DNA of 64,000 nucleotides from NCEH01 sp043195135 (GTDB lineage: Bacteria > Pseudomonadota > Alphaproteobacteria > Rhizobiales > Xanthobacteraceae): the NCBI RefSeq assembly GCF_043195135.1, contig NZ_JBAFWP010000015.1; one strand, written 5' to 3'. Below, in pieces: positions 53,969-62,870 of the stretch. Position 1 is the first letter of the stretch. Each line of letters opens with the position of its first letter. The position numbers and the translations under genes were made by a program. The notes beneath the pieces were generated by a model. That model ran no database searches. It was given only the letters and a program-made list of their open reading frames with translations, and was not told the origin of the DNA.

Positions 53969-54337
53969 TCACTTCTTCTTGCCGGCGATCGCCTTCGCCG
54001 GACCCTTGCGGGTGCGGGCGTTGGTGTGGGTGCGCTGGCCGCGCACCGGCAGACCGCGACGATGGCGCAGGCCGCGATAGCAGCCGAGGTCCATCAGGCG
54101 CTTGATATTCATCGACACTTCGCGGCGCAGATCACCTTCCACGATATAGTCGCGGTCGATCGTCTCGCGGATCTGAAGCACTTCCTGATCGGTGAGCTGA
54201 TTCACCCGGCGTTCGGCCGGAATGTTCACCTTCGTCACGATCTCCTCGGCCTTCTTCGGGCCGATGCCGTGGATGTACTGAAGCGCAATGATTACGCGCT
54301 TGTTGGTCGGAATGTTAACGCCAGCGATACGAGCCAC
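53969..54337 (-). CDS. rpsM: 30S ribosomal protein S13
   Basis: A 122-residue head protein, exactly the alphaproteobacterial length. It has RIAGVNIPTNKRV, GIGPKKAEEIV, RGLRHRRGLPVRGQRT and a Lys-rich end. The start is GTG at 54337, with GGAGAG seven bases upstream. The 198-bp gap to adk holds a terminator-like hairpin and possibly its own promoter. Confidence 0.97.
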   Translation of the reverse strand: MARIAGVNIPTNKRVIIALQYIHGIGPKKAEEIVTKVNIPAERRVNQLTDQEVLQIRETIDRDYIVEGDLRREVSMNIKRLMDLGCYRGLRHRRGLPVRGQRTHTNARTRKGPAKAIAGKKK

Positions 54338-54410
54338 GTGTCTCTCCATGTGAACCGCCCACGGATGCGGACGGTGTCTCCGCGTCCGGTGGAGGCCGGC
54401 CCTTGCGGAG

Positions 54411-54456
54411 ATAAAACAAAGCCCGCACGTCCCACGTCGCCGGAAGCGGCGCGGGC
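54411..54456 (-). terminator. Terminator-like structure after adk
   Basis: On the minus strand GCCCGC (54456-54451) and GCGGGC (54426-54421) pair around an inner hairpin and are followed by TTTGTTTTAT. It lies between adk and rpsM, so the spc part probably ends here at least in part. Confidence 0.65.
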
Positions 54457-54535
54457 AGCACGGATGCCGAATGAAGGGAGCGCTGATACACGCTTATGAG
54501 GGAGGCGTCAAGTCGCACCTCCCTGCCGGTCCCCG

Positions 54536-55120
54536 TCAGACCGTTTCGAGCACCTCGGAGATGGCTTGCGTCACCTCGTCAATGGGCCGCATGCCGTCGA
54601 TCTGCTGAAGCTGGCCGCGCGCGGCATAATAAGGCGCCACAATCGCAGTATCGCGATTATAGGCCTCCAGCCGATGGCGGAACACGTCCGGATCGTCGTC
54701 CTTCCGGACCGGTTCGCCGCGCGCCTTGGTCTCTTCTGCGCGGCGCAGGATCCGATCCGTCAGCAGCGCCTGGTCCACGACCAGCTCGATCACCGCATCA
54801 AGCTTCAGGCCCTTGTCGGCCAGCATGTGGTCCAGCGCCTCGGCCTGCGCGACCGTGCGCGGGAAGCCATCGAGGATGAACCCCTTCTGCGCGTCCGCGT
54901 GCTCGAGCCGCTCGGCAATGATGCCGATGACCACGTCATCCGACACCAGCCCGCCCGCTTCCATCACTGCCTTGGCCTTCAGCCCGACGGGCGTCTCGGC
55001 TGCCACGGCAGCCCGCAGCATGTCACCGGTCGAAAGCTGGACGATCCCGTGACGGGCCACCAGTCGCTGGGCTTGAGTCCCCTTCCCCGCCCCGGGAGGT
55101 CCCAGCAGAATCAATCTCAT
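54536..55120 (-). CDS. adk: Adenylate kinase (short form)
   Basis: Catalyses ATP + AMP = 2 ADP. The 194-residue enzyme has the P-loop LLGPPGAGKGTQAQ, the AMP-binding STGDMLRAAV and FILDGFPRTVAQAE. A short loop (RAEETKARGEPVRKDDDPD) replaces the zinc-type LID domain, so it is the short, LID-less type. Its ATG overlaps the secY stop as ATGA. Confidence 0.97.
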   Translation of the reverse strand: MRLILLGPPGAGKGTQAQRLVARHGIVQLSTGDMLRAAVAAETPVGLKAKAVMEAGGLVSDDVVIGIIAERLEHADAQKGFILDGFPRTVAQAEALDHMLADKGLKLDAVIELVVDQALLTDRILRRAEETKARGEPVRKDDDPDVFRHRLEAYNRDTAIVAPYYAARGQLQQIDGMRPIDEVTQAISEVLETV

Positions 55121-56451
55121 TTCCGTCTCCCCCCACGCAGCTTGGCCTTCTTAACCAGTCCTTCGTACTGGTGGGCCAAGAGGTGTCCCTGTATCTGAGA
55201 TACGGTGTCCATCGTGACGCTAACCACGATCAACAACGACGTCCCTCCGAAATAGAACGGAACGGCCGCGTAGGAAATGAGCAGTTCGGGGAAGAGACAC
55301 ACTGCCGCAATGTAAGCAGCGCCCACGACAGTGATTCGGGTCAGCACATAGTCGATATATTCTGCGGTCCGCTCCCCGGGACGGATGCCGGGAATGAAGC
55401 CGCCGTGCTTTTTCAGATTGTCCGCCGTTTCCACCGGATTGAACACGATGGCGGTGTAGAAGAAGCAGAAGAACACGATCAGCGCGACATAGAGAATCAT
55501 ATACAGCGGCCGGCCGTGGCCGAGCTGCGTGGTGACGACGCCGAGCCATTCCGGACCCGAACCCTGCATGAAACTCGCGATCGTCGTGGGAATCAGCAGC
55601 AGAGAAGAGGCGAAGATCGGCGGAATCACACCAGACGTGTTCAACTTCAGCGGCAGGTGAGACGACTGCCCTTCGTACAGGCGGTTGCCCACCTGGCGCT
55701 TGGGATACTGCACCAGCAGGCGGCGCTGGGCCCGCTCCATGAACACGATGAAGGCGATCAGGCCGACCACCATCACCAGCACGAGCAGGATGATCGGGGT
55801 GGAAATCGCGCCCTGGCGGCCAAGTTCCAGGGTGCGCACGAAGGCGCCGGGAAGCTCGGCCACGATGCCCGCGAAGATGATCAGAGACGTGCCGTTGCCG
55901 ATGCCGCGCGACGTGATCTGCTCACCCAGCCACATCAAGAACATCGTGCCGCCGGTCAAGGTGATCACCGTGGACACGCGGAAAAACAGGCCCGGATCCT
56001 GAACCACCGAACCGGAGCTTTCGAGGCCGACCGAGATGCCATAGGCCTGGAACAGAGCCAGGACCACGGTGAGGTAGCGGGTATATTGGTTGATCTGTTT
56101 ACGACCGCTCTCGCCTTCCTTCTTCAGCGCTTCCAGCGTCGGCGAGACGGTGGTCAGAAGCTGAATGATAATGGAGGCGGAGATATACGGCATGATGTTC
56201 AAGGCGAAGATCGCCATGCGCTCGACGGCACCGCCGGAGAACATGTTGAACAGGCCGATGATGCCGTTCTGCGCGCCGTGAAAGACTTGCGACAGCGCAT
56301 CGGGATTGATCCCCGGAAGGGGGATATAGGTTCCCAGGCGATACACCAGAAGGGCGCCGAGAGTGAACCAGATGCGCTTCTTCAGCTCCTCGGCCTTGCC
56401 GAGAGCGCCGAAATTCAGGTTCGCTGCGAGTTGTTCCGCCGCCGAGACCAT
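55117..56451 (-). CDS. secY: Protein translocase subunit SecY
   Basis: Central channel of the Sec translocon, 444 residues with ten spans. It has the signatures RIWFTLGALLVYRLGTYIPLPGI, WLGEQITSRGIGNG and GFIPGIRPGERTAEYIDYVLTRIT. The start at 56451 (GGAG six bases upstream) agrees with the family N-terminus; a start seven codons upstream is possible. Followed directly by adk. Confidence 0.97.
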   Translation of the reverse strand: MVSAAEQLAANLNFGALGKAEELKKRIWFTLGALLVYRLGTYIPLPGINPDALSQVFHGAQNGIIGLFNMFSGGAVERMAIFALNIMPYISASIIIQLLTTVSPTLEALKKEGESGRKQINQYTRYLTVVLALFQAYGISVGLESSGSVVQDPGLFFRVSTVITLTGGTMFLMWLGEQITSRGIGNGTSLIIFAGIVAELPGAFVRTLELGRQGAISTPIILLVLVMVVGLIAFIVFMERAQRRLLVQYPKRQVGNRLYEGQSSHLPLKLNTSGVIPPIFASSLLLIPTTIASFMQGSGPEWLGVVTTQLGHGRPLYMILYVALIVFFCFFYTAIVFNPVETADNLKKHGGFIPGIRPGERTAEYIDYVLTRITVVGAAYIAAVCLFPELLISYAAVPFYFGGTSLLIVVSVTMDTVSQIQGHLLAHQYEGLVKKAKLRGGRRK

Positions 56452-56703
56452 GCCTTGCTCCGCTTGGGCCATCCGCGTGGGAACGGCCTATCCATGAGAG
56501 GCGGGAGCGCGCGGCGTCAGGGCGAGAGCCGGCACGCACCGCATCTTTCCATCGGTCATACCCGCACTCGCCGCGGCAGACCATTGGCGAGATGACGCGC
56601 CGGGCCTACGCGATGAGGCGGAAGGACCGCCTCTAACTTCGGCCCCATGCCCGGTGGGACCCTAAATTCCTGAACTCAAATGCTTTTCAGAAAACGAACG
56701 GAC

Positions 56704-56737
56704 GACGGCGGCGAAGCAGATCCTGCCCGCCGCCGTC
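56704..56737 (-). terminator. Hairpin between rplO and secY
   Basis: A perfect ten-base stem GACGGCGGCG/CGCCGCCGTC with a 14-base loop lies six bases after the rplO stop on the minus strand, followed by a weak run with CGTTCGTTTTC. It may be a partial terminator or an mRNA-processing hairpin in the 270-bp gap before secY, in which no other gene is seen. Confidence 0.45.
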
Positions 56738-56742
56738 AGAAA

Positions 56743-57219
56743 TCACGCAGCTTCCACCGCAACCGCAGACATGGTGACCGTGCCACCCGCCTTTTCGATC
56801 GCCTCGACCGCCGACTTGGTGGCATAGGACACCTCAAGCGAAACCTTCGCCTTCAGCTCGCCCGAGCCGAGCACGCGCACGCCGTCCTTGGCACGACGCA
56901 GAACACCGGCCGCCACCAGGGCGGCGGCATCGATGGTCGCGCCGGCATCCAGCTTGCCCGCGTCGATGGCGGTCTGAATCCGGCCCAGCGACACCTCGTT
57001 GAAGTCGAGGGCGAAGATGTTGTTGAAACCGCGCTTCGGCAGGCGACGATGCAACGGCATCTGGCCGCCCTCAAAGCCCTTGATCGCAACGCCGGTACGG
57101 GCCTTCTGACCCTTGACGCCGCGACCCGCAGTCTTGCCCTTGCCGGAGCCAATGCCTCGGCCGACGCGCATGCGCTTCTTGCGCGCGCCTTCGTTGTCTC
57201 TGATCTCGTCGAGCTTCAT
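56743..57219 (-). CDS. rplO: 50S ribosomal protein L15
   Basis: A 158-residue protein with the typical Gly/Lys-rich N-terminus (RVGRGIGSGKGKTAGRGVKGQKAR), GFEGGQMPLHRRLPKRGF and a globular C-terminal domain. It is co-transcribed behind rpmD with a ten-base gap. Confidence 0.97.
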   Translation of the reverse strand: MKLDEIRDNEGARKKRMRVGRGIGSGKGKTAGRGVKGQKARTGVAIKGFEGGQMPLHRRLPKRGFNNIFALDFNEVSLGRIQTAIDAGKLDAGATIDAAALVAAGVLRRAKDGVRVLGSGELKAKVSLEVSYATKSAVEAIEKAGGTVTMSAVAVEAA

Positions 57220-57229
57220 CTGATGGCCC

Positions 57230-57430
57230 TCACTCGCCCTCGACCACGCGGACGAGATGGCCGACCTTCGCGATCATGCCGCGCACGGCCGGCGTATCCT
57301 GGAGAGTGGAGCGGCGATGCCGCTTGTTCAGGCCGAGGCCGACCAGGGTCGCCTCCTGCACGAACGGACGGCGGATCGGCGAGCCGATCTGCTCCACGGT
57401 TACGGTTTTTCCTTCAATCGCCTTAGCCAT
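57230..57430 (-). CDS. rpmD: 50S ribosomal protein L30
   Basis: A 66-residue protein with TVTVEQIGSPIRRPFVQEATLVGLGLNK and DTPAVRGMIAKVGHLV, the full L30 length. The start is the ATG at 57430; the frame continues upstream through rpsE sequence and is rejected there. Confidence 0.96.
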   Translation of the reverse strand: MAKAIEGKTVTVEQIGSPIRRPFVQEATLVGLGLNKRHRRSTLQDTPAVRGMIAKVGHLVRVVEGE

Positions 57431-57458
57431 GGCGCGCTCCTGATGGTTGCTGCCTGGC

Positions 57459-58016
57459 TCAGTCCGTCGCTTCCGCGTCTTCAACGCGGCGGCGGGACTG
57501 GAGCTGCGATACCTTGATACCCCGGCGCGAAGCGACGGAGCGCGGGCTGTCCTGATTGACCAGGGCGTCAAACGTAGCGCGTACCATGTTGTAGGGGTTG
57601 GAAGACCCGAACGACTTGGCGACGACATCGTGGATGCCGAGGGTTTCGAACACGGCGCGCATGGGGCCGCCGGCGATGATGCCGGTACCGGCCGGGGCGG
57701 CGCGCAGGATGACCTTGCCGGCACCGTGATGCCCATGCACGTCATGATGCAGGGTGCGGCCTTCGCGCAGCGGCACGCGGATCAGCGCGCGCTTGGCGCT
57801 TTCCGTGGCCTTGCGGATGGCTTCCGGCACTTCACGCGCCTTGCCATGGCCGAACCCGACGCGACCCTTCTGGTCGCCGACGATAACCAGGGCGGCGAAA
57901 CCGAAGCGCCGTCCACCCTTCACAACCTTCGCGACACGGTTGATGTGGACCAGCTTGTCCACGAACGTGTTGTCACGATCCTCGCGATCTCCGCGGTGTT
58001 CCCGTTCACGGGCCAT
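57459..58016 (-). CDS. rpsE: 30S ribosomal protein S5
   Basis: A 185-residue protein with the double-stranded RNA-binding segment VAKVVKGGRRFGFAALVIVGD and the GPAPAGTGIIAGG-like C-terminal domain (ILRAAPAGTGIIAGGPMRAVFE). An acidic/basic N-terminal tail is longer than in E. coli, as usual in alphaproteobacteria. Confidence 0.97.
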   Translation of the reverse strand: MAREREHRGDREDRDNTFVDKLVHINRVAKVVKGGRRFGFAALVIVGDQKGRVGFGHGKAREVPEAIRKATESAKRALIRVPLREGRTLHHDVHGHHGAGKVILRAAPAGTGIIAGGPMRAVFETLGIHDVVAKSFGSSNPYNMVRATFDALVNQDSPRSVASRRGIKVSQLQSRRRVEDAEATD

Positions 58017-58034
58017 TTCGCTACGTCCTTCGCG

Positions 58035-58397
58035 TCAGAACTGAAGGCCGCCTTCGCGGGCGCCCTCAGCGAGCGCCTTGACGCGCCCATGATAGATGTA
58101 TGCGCCACGGTCGAACACGACCGCGGTCACGCCCTTCGCCGCCGCACGCTCAGCAACCAGCTTGCCGATGGCCTTGGCGGCCTCGGTATCTGCGCCGGTC
58201 TTCAGGGTGCCGCGCAGGTCCTTTTCGAGGCTCGAGGCGGCCGCTACGGTCTCGCCCTTCGCATCGTCGATGATCTGCGCATAGATGTGCTGCGAGGTGC
58301 GGTGCACCGACAGGCGGGGACGCCCGTTGGCCGCAACGCGAATCGCACGGCGCACCTTGGCCTTGCGGCGCGCCAGCGCCTCCAAATCCTTAGCCAT
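58035..58397 (-). CDS. rplR: 50S ribosomal protein L18
   Basis: A 120-residue 5S rRNA-binding protein with RLSVHRTSQHIYAQIIDD, GKLVAERAAAKGVTAVVFDRGAYIYHGRVKALAEGAREGGLQF at the end. Standard length. Confidence 0.97.
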   Translation of the reverse strand: MAKDLEALARRKAKVRRAIRVAANGRPRLSVHRTSQHIYAQIIDDAKGETVAAASSLEKDLRGTLKTGADTEAAKAIGKLVAERAAAKGVTAVVFDRGAYIYHGRVKALAEGAREGGLQF

Positions 58398-58409
58398 GGT
58401 TCGCCTCCG

Positions 58410-58943
58410 TTACTTCTTCTTGCCTTCCTTGCGGAAGATGAATTCGCCTGCGTATTTGACGCCCTTGCCCTTATAGGGCTCGGGGCCGCGGAACTCGCGG
58501 ATCTCGGCAGCGACCTGACCGACCTTCTGCTTGTCCACGCCAGAAACCAGCACTTCCGTGGGCTTCGGGGTCGCGATCTGGATCCCTTCGGGGATCGCGT
58601 AGATCACGTCGTGGCTATAGCCGAGCGACAGGTTCAGGTTCTTGCCGGCAGCCGCGGCCTTGTAGCCGACGCCGGTGATTTCGAGCTTCTTCTCGAAACC
58701 CTTCGTCACGCCTTCGACGAGGTTGGCGACCAGGGTGCGGGACATGCCCCACATCGCCCGATGGCGCTGCGTCTCGCCGCGCATGGAGACCTGCAGTTCG
58801 GCGCCGTTCAGCTCCGCCAGCACTTCTTCCACGAGAGTCAATTCCAGGGCGCCCTTGGGGCCCTTCACCTTCACCGTCTGACCGTCCACGCTGACATTGA
58901 CGCCGGCGGGAATGGCGACGGGATGCTTGCCGATCTTCGACAT
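58410..58943 (-). CDS. rplF: 50S ribosomal protein L6
   Basis: A 177-residue protein of two alpha/beta repeats. It has KHPVAIPAGVNV, VKGPKGALE, and the C-terminal signature region PEPYKGKGVKYAGE. The start at 58943 matches M-S-K-I-G-K, the usual alphaproteobacterial N-terminus. Confidence 0.97.
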   Translation of the reverse strand: MSKIGKHPVAIPAGVNVSVDGQTVKVKGPKGALELTLVEEVLAELNGAELQVSMRGETQRHRAMWGMSRTLVANLVEGVTKGFEKKLEITGVGYKAAAAGKNLNLSLGYSHDVIYAIPEGIQIATPKPTEVLVSGVDKQKVGQVAAEIREFRGPEPYKGKGVKYAGEFIFRKEGKKK

Positions 58944-58962
58944 GTTTCTCTCCGTCGCTCGC

Positions 58963-59361
58963 TCAGAACACCGTGCAGAGCACTTCGCCGCCGACATTCT
59001 TGTCGCGGGCGTCGTGATCGGCCATCACGCCCTGGGGCGTGGAAACGACTGCGATGCCGAGACCGTTCGCAACGCGCGGAAGGGTCTTGACGGACGCATA
59101 GACCCGGCGGCCCGGCTTGGACACGCGCTTGATCTCGCGGATCACCGGCTGGCCGTCGAAATACTTCAGCTCGATCTCGAATTCGGTCCGGCCGTTGCCG
59201 TGATCGGTCGAGGTGTAGCCGCGGATATACCCCTCGTCGCGGAGCACATCGAGCAGGCTGGCGCGCAGACGCGAACCGGGGCTCGAGGTCTTCTCCTTGC
59301 GCCGCATCTGGGCGTTGCGGATACGGGTGATCAGATCGCTGATGGGATCGTTGATGGACAT
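58963..59361 (-). CDS. rpsH: 30S ribosomal protein S8
   Basis: A 132-residue rRNA-binding protein with DPISDLITRIRNAQ and the C-terminal GIAVVSTPQGVMADHDARDKNVGGEVLC. It also represses spc-type mRNAs in E. coli; whether it does here is unknown. Confidence 0.97.
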   Translation of the reverse strand: MSINDPISDLITRIRNAQMRRKEKTSSPGSRLRASLLDVLRDEGYIRGYTSTDHGNGRTEFEIELKYFDGQPVIREIKRVSKPGRRVYASVKTLPRVANGLGIAVVSTPQGVMADHDARDKNVGGEVLCTVF

Positions 59362-59371
59362 GAGCCTCTCC

Positions 59372-59677
59372 TCACCAGCTCGACTTCACGAGACCCGGGA
59401 CAAGTCCCTGGGACCCGAGCTCGCGCAGCGCGATACGGCTCATCTTGAGCTTGCGATAAAACGCGCGCGGGCGGCCGGTGACTTCGCACCGATTGCGCAC
59501 GCGGATCTGCGCGGAATTCCGCGGCATCTGCGCGAGCTTGAGGGTGGCGGCAAACCGCTCCTCGATCGGCAGGGTCTTGTCGTTCACGATCGCCTTCAGA
59601 CCCGCGCGCTTGCCGGCCAAGCTCTTGGAGAGCTTGCGGCGACGCTCGTTTGTCTCGATCGCGCTCTTCTTCGCCAT
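59372..59677 (-). CDS. rpsN: 30S ribosomal protein S14
   Basis: A 101-residue S14 of the long, zinc-free type: the C-x2-C motifs are absent and only RNRCEVTGRPRAFYRKLKMSR is seen. The start is the ATG at 59677. The 136 bp upstream, to rplE, hold no gene. Confidence 0.97.
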   Translation of the reverse strand: MAKKSAIETNERRRKLSKSLAGKRAGLKAIVNDKTLPIEERFAATLKLAQMPRNSAQIRVRNRCEVTGRPRAFYRKLKMSRIALRELGSQGLVPGLVKSSW

Positions 59678-59813
59678 GTCTTGCTCCTGTTCTCCGCGTC
59701 TGAAGAGGCCAAAACCCCTCCACAGCCGGAAAATCACAACCTTCTCTTGATTTGAGAGGGAAACGCGCCCGGCGGGAAACCCGATCCAGGCGCGAATCGC
59801 CTCTTCTATACCG

Positions 59814-60371
59814 TCACTGGCGGAAGGGGAAGTCGAAAGCGCGCAGCAGGGCCCGCGCCTCATCGTCCGTCTTCGCCGTGGTGCACACGATGATGTCCAT
59901 GCCCCAGACCTGCTCGACCTGGTCATAGTTGATCTCGGGGAACACGATGTGCTCCTTGATGCCCATGGCATAATTGCCGCGGCCATCGAAGCTCTTCGGG
60001 TTCAGGCCGCGGAAGTCCCGCACGCGCGGCAGCGCGATCGTGACCAGGCGGTCGAGAAACTCGAACATGCGCGCCTTGCGAAGGGTGACCTTCGCGCCGA
60101 CCGGCTGGTTCTCGCGCAGCTTGAAGTTCGAGATCGCCTTGCGGGCCCGCGTCAGGACCGGCTTCTGGCCGGCAATGCGCGCGAGATCGGCGGCGGCGGT
60201 CGTCGCCTTCTTGGTGTCGGCGGTCGCTTCGCCGACGCCCATGTTGATGACGATCTTCTCGATCGCCGGAACCTGCAGCGGGTTCTTATAGCCGAACTGC
60301 TCGATCAGCTTCGGCCGCACGACTTCGTCGTAGTGCGTACGCAGCCGGGGGGTATAACTCACCTCAGCCAT
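59814..60371 (-). CDS. rplE: 50S ribosomal protein L5
   Basis: A 185-residue 5S rRNA-binding protein with EQFGYKNPLQVPAIEKIVINMGVGEA, LRENQPVGAKVTLR and FDGRGNYAMGIKEHIVFPEI. Its start overlaps the rplX stop by eight bases. Confidence 0.97.
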   Translation of the reverse strand: MAEVSYTPRLRTHYDEVVRPKLIEQFGYKNPLQVPAIEKIVINMGVGEATADTKKATTAAADLARIAGQKPVLTRARKAISNFKLRENQPVGAKVTLRKARMFEFLDRLVTIALPRVRDFRGLNPKSFDGRGNYAMGIKEHIVFPEINYDQVEQVWGMDIIVCTTAKTDDEARALLRAFDFPFRQ

Positions 60372-60681
60372 CGATCCTCTCCCCGGAACGCTTGGCCACG
60401 CGGACCTTGGTCCCGTCTTCCAGCACCTGGAAGCCAACGCGGGTCGGCTTGCCATCCTTGGGGTCGGCGACCGCAAGGTTGGACAGATGGACGGGGGCCT
60501 CCTTCGAGATGATCCCGCCTTCCTTGTCCGCCGTCTGGCGCTGGTGGCGCTTGACGATATTGACGCCACGGACGAGCGCACGCTCCTCCTTCGGCATCAC
60601 CTGAATGACCTCGCCGGAGCGACCCTTGTCGCGGCCGATGAGAACGACGACCTTGTCGCCCTTTTTGATCTTCGCCGCCAT
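60364..60681 (-). CDS. rplX: 50S ribosomal protein L24
   Basis: A 105-residue assembly-initiator protein with the KOW motif KIKKGDKVVVLIGRDKGRSGEV and GVNIVKRHQRQT. The start codon shares one base with the rplN stop. Confidence 0.97.
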   Translation of the reverse strand: MAAKIKKGDKVVVLIGRDKGRSGEVIQVMPKEERALVRGVNIVKRHQRQTADKEGGIISKEAPVHLSNLAVADPKDGKPTRVGFQVLEDGTKVRVAKRSGERIDG

Positions 60682-61049
60682 CACAGCACCTCCGGCGCCA
60701 GCGAGATGATCTTCATGTGGTTCTTGGCGCGGAGTTCGCGCGGAACCGGTCCGAAGATACGAGTGCCCACCGGCTCTTTCTGATTGTTGATCAGCACGGC
60801 CGCGTTGCGGTCGAAGCGGATCACAGAACCATCGACGCGGCGAATGTCCTTGGCCGTGCGCACCACGACGGCCTTCATGACATCGCCCTTCTTCACGCGG
60901 CCGCGCGGAATGGCTTCCTTGACCGACACCACGATGATGTCGCCAACGTGAGCATACTTCCGCTTCGACCCGCCCAGCACCTTGATGCACATGACGCGAC
61001 GCGCACCGGAGTTGTCCGCCACGTCGAGATTGGTCTGCATCTGGATCAT
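60681..61049 (-). CDS. rplN: 50S ribosomal protein L14
   Basis: A 122-residue protein, starting MIQMQTNLDVADNSGARRVMCIKVLGG, with the ribosomal L14 signature region and ending LRAKNHMKIISLAPEVL. The 158 bp upstream, to rpsQ, show no gene. Confidence 0.97.
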   Translation of the reverse strand: MIQMQTNLDVADNSGARRVMCIKVLGGSKRKYAHVGDIIVVSVKEAIPRGRVKKGDVMKAVVVRTAKDIRRVDGSVIRFDRNAAVLINNQKEPVGTRIFGPVPRELRAKNHMKIISLAPEVL

Positions 61050-61207
61050 GACGCACCTGTTCTCGTCATCCAGCGCCGCCGGCAAGCCGGCATTGCCCGT
61101 TCCACATACCGTGCCCGCTCATCGGTACACGGTTCTCACTGCGATGCGGTCTCCACTCGGTCCAGGCGTCCCGAACTCGACGGACCCAGCATCGGAGCGC
61201 TTCGTTA

Positions 61208-61456
61208 TCAGACCTCGGCCCGCTTCTCGCCCTGGATCACGATCCAGTTCTTGAGCTTAGACAGAGGCCGATGCTCTTCGATCCAAACGATATCGCCCAC
61301 GTGATACGAATTCTCCGCATCATGCGCGTGATACTTCTTGGACCGACGAACGGTCTTCTTCAGCAGCGGGTGAGTGAAGCGACGCTCCACCCGGACCACC
61401 ACCGTCTTGTCCTGCTTGTCGCTCACCACGACGCCTTGGAGCACGCGCTTCGGCAT
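61208..61456 (-). CDS. rpsQ: 30S ribosomal protein S17
   Basis: An 82-residue protein with VVVSDKQDKTVVVRVERRFTHPLLKKTVRRSKKYHAHD and the signature GDIVWIEEHRPLSKLKNW. Normal length. Confidence 0.97.
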   Translation of the reverse strand: MPKRVLQGVVVSDKQDKTVVVRVERRFTHPLLKKTVRRSKKYHAHDAENSYHVGDIVWIEEHRPLSKLKNWIVIQGEKRAEV

Positions 61457-61463
61457 CGTTCCC

Positions 61464-61673
61464 TCACTTCGCCTTCGACGCGGCCGCGCCGCGCTTGGTG
61501 GTCTGCACGGTCTTGACCCGCGCGATATCGCGACGGATCTCCTTCGACCGCGCGGTGTTCTCCAGCTGACCCGTCGCCTTCTGGAAGCGCAGGTTGAACT
61601 GTTCCTTCTTCAGCTTCAGCAGCTCATCGGCGAGCTGATCGGGGCTGAGGGCCCGAACGTCCTCGGCTTTCAT
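61464..61673 (-). CDS. rpmC: 50S ribosomal protein L29
   Basis: A 69-residue helical protein with DQLADELLKLKKEQFNLRFQKATGQLEN and RRDIARVKTV. The Ala/Lys tail is slightly longer than in E. coli. It forms part of the exit-tunnel docking site. Confidence 0.96.
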   Translation of the reverse strand: MKAEDVRALSPDQLADELLKLKKEQFNLRFQKATGQLENTARSKEIRRDIARVKTVQTTKRGAAASKAK

Positions 61674-61683
61674 GAGCCTCTCC

Positions 61684-62097
61684 TCACTCGGCGATGCGCT
61701 GAATGAAGCGCGTCTTGATGGGCAGTTTCGCGGCGGCGAGCGTGAGAGCCTCACGGGCCGTCTCGACGCTGACACCGTCGATTTCGAACATGATGCGGCC
61801 GGGCTTGATCTTGGCCGCCCAATATTCAGGAGCGCCCTTGCCCTTACCCATACGAACTTCGGTGGGCTTGGAGGTCACGGGCACATCGGGGAAAACGCGG
61901 ATCCACACCCGGCCGGCACGCTTCATGTGACGGGTCAGTGCGCGACGCGCGGCTTCGATCTGGCGGGCCGTCACACGCTCGGGCTCGAGCGCCTTGAGGC
62001 CGAATTCGCCGAAATTCAGTTCCGTGCCGCCCTTCGCGACGCCGTGAATGCGTCCCTTGAACTGCTTGCGGAATTTCGTGCGCTTGGGTTGCAGCAT
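61684..62097 (-). CDS. rplP: 50S ribosomal protein L16
   Basis: A 137-residue protein with MLQPKRTKFRKQFKGRIHG, TARQIEAARRALTRHMKRAGRVWIRVFPD and RMGKGKGAPEYWAA. Normal length. Confidence 0.97.
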   Translation of the reverse strand: MLQPKRTKFRKQFKGRIHGVAKGGTELNFGEFGLKALEPERVTARQIEAARRALTRHMKRAGRVWIRVFPDVPVTSKPTEVRMGKGKGAPEYWAAKIKPGRIMFEIDGVSVETAREALTLAAAKLPIKTRFIQRIAE

Positions 62098-62126
62098 GGC
62101 TTATCGCCTTTCTCTCTGCTCGAGCG

Positions 62127-62870
62127 TCAGGCCGCGTCGCGATCGCGGTCGCGACCATGGTCGCGATCACGTTCACGCCGGGGCGGACGCCCGCTCGGGC
62201 CGTCGCTCTCAGCCAGGCGCTTGTCCTGGGCCATGGGATCGTGCTCGAGGATTTCCCCCTTGAAGATCCACACCTTCACGCCGCACGTCCCATAGGTCGT
62301 GAAAGCAGTGGCGGTGCCGTAATCCACGTCGGCGCGCAGGGTGTGCAGCGGCACACGACCTTCGCGGTACCATTCCAGGCGCGCGATCTCAGCCCCGCCG
62401 AGACGGCCGGAGCAATTGATCCGGATGCCTTCGGCGCCGAGACGCATCGCCGACTGAACGGCGCGCTTCATGGCGCGGCGGAACGCGACGCGACGCTCCA
62501 GCTGCTGGGCAATGGACTCGGCCACCAACCGCGCATCGATTTCTGGCTTGCGGATTTCGATGATGTTGATGAAGACCTCCGACTTGGTCATGTCGGCAAC
62601 CTTCTTGCGAAGCTTGTCGATGTCGGCGCCCTTCTTGCCGATCACCACGCCCGGGCGGGCGGAATGGATCGTCACGCGGCACTTCTTGTGCGGACGCTCG
62701 ATGACCACCTTGGACACCGCCGCCTGCTTCAGAAGCTTGAACAGCATCTTGCGGATCTTGATGTCCTCGTGGAGCAGCTGCCCGTATTCGCCCTTGTTGG
62801 CGAACCAGCGGCTATCCCACGTGCGGTTGATGCCGAGCCGCAGCCCGATCGGATTGACCTTCTGACCCAT
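62127..62870 (-). CDS. rpsC: 30S ribosomal protein S3
   Basis: A 247-residue mRNA-entry protein with KVNPIGLRLGINRTWDSRW, the KH domain GVVIGKKGADIDKLR and GAEGIRINCSGRLGGAEIAR. The C-terminus is a charged tail of alternating Arg and Asp, longer than in E. coli and encoded by a palindrome-rich stretch. Confidence 0.97.
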   Translation of the reverse strand: MGQKVNPIGLRLGINRTWDSRWFANKGEYGQLLHEDIKIRKMLFKLLKQAAVSKVVIERPHKKCRVTIHSARPGVVIGKKGADIDKLRKKVADMTKSEVFINIIEIRKPEIDARLVAESIAQQLERRVAFRRAMKRAVQSAMRLGAEGIRINCSGRLGGAEIARLEWYREGRVPLHTLRADVDYGTATAFTTYGTCGVKVWIFKGEILEHDPMAQDKRLAESDGPSGRPPRRERDRDHGRDRDRDAA

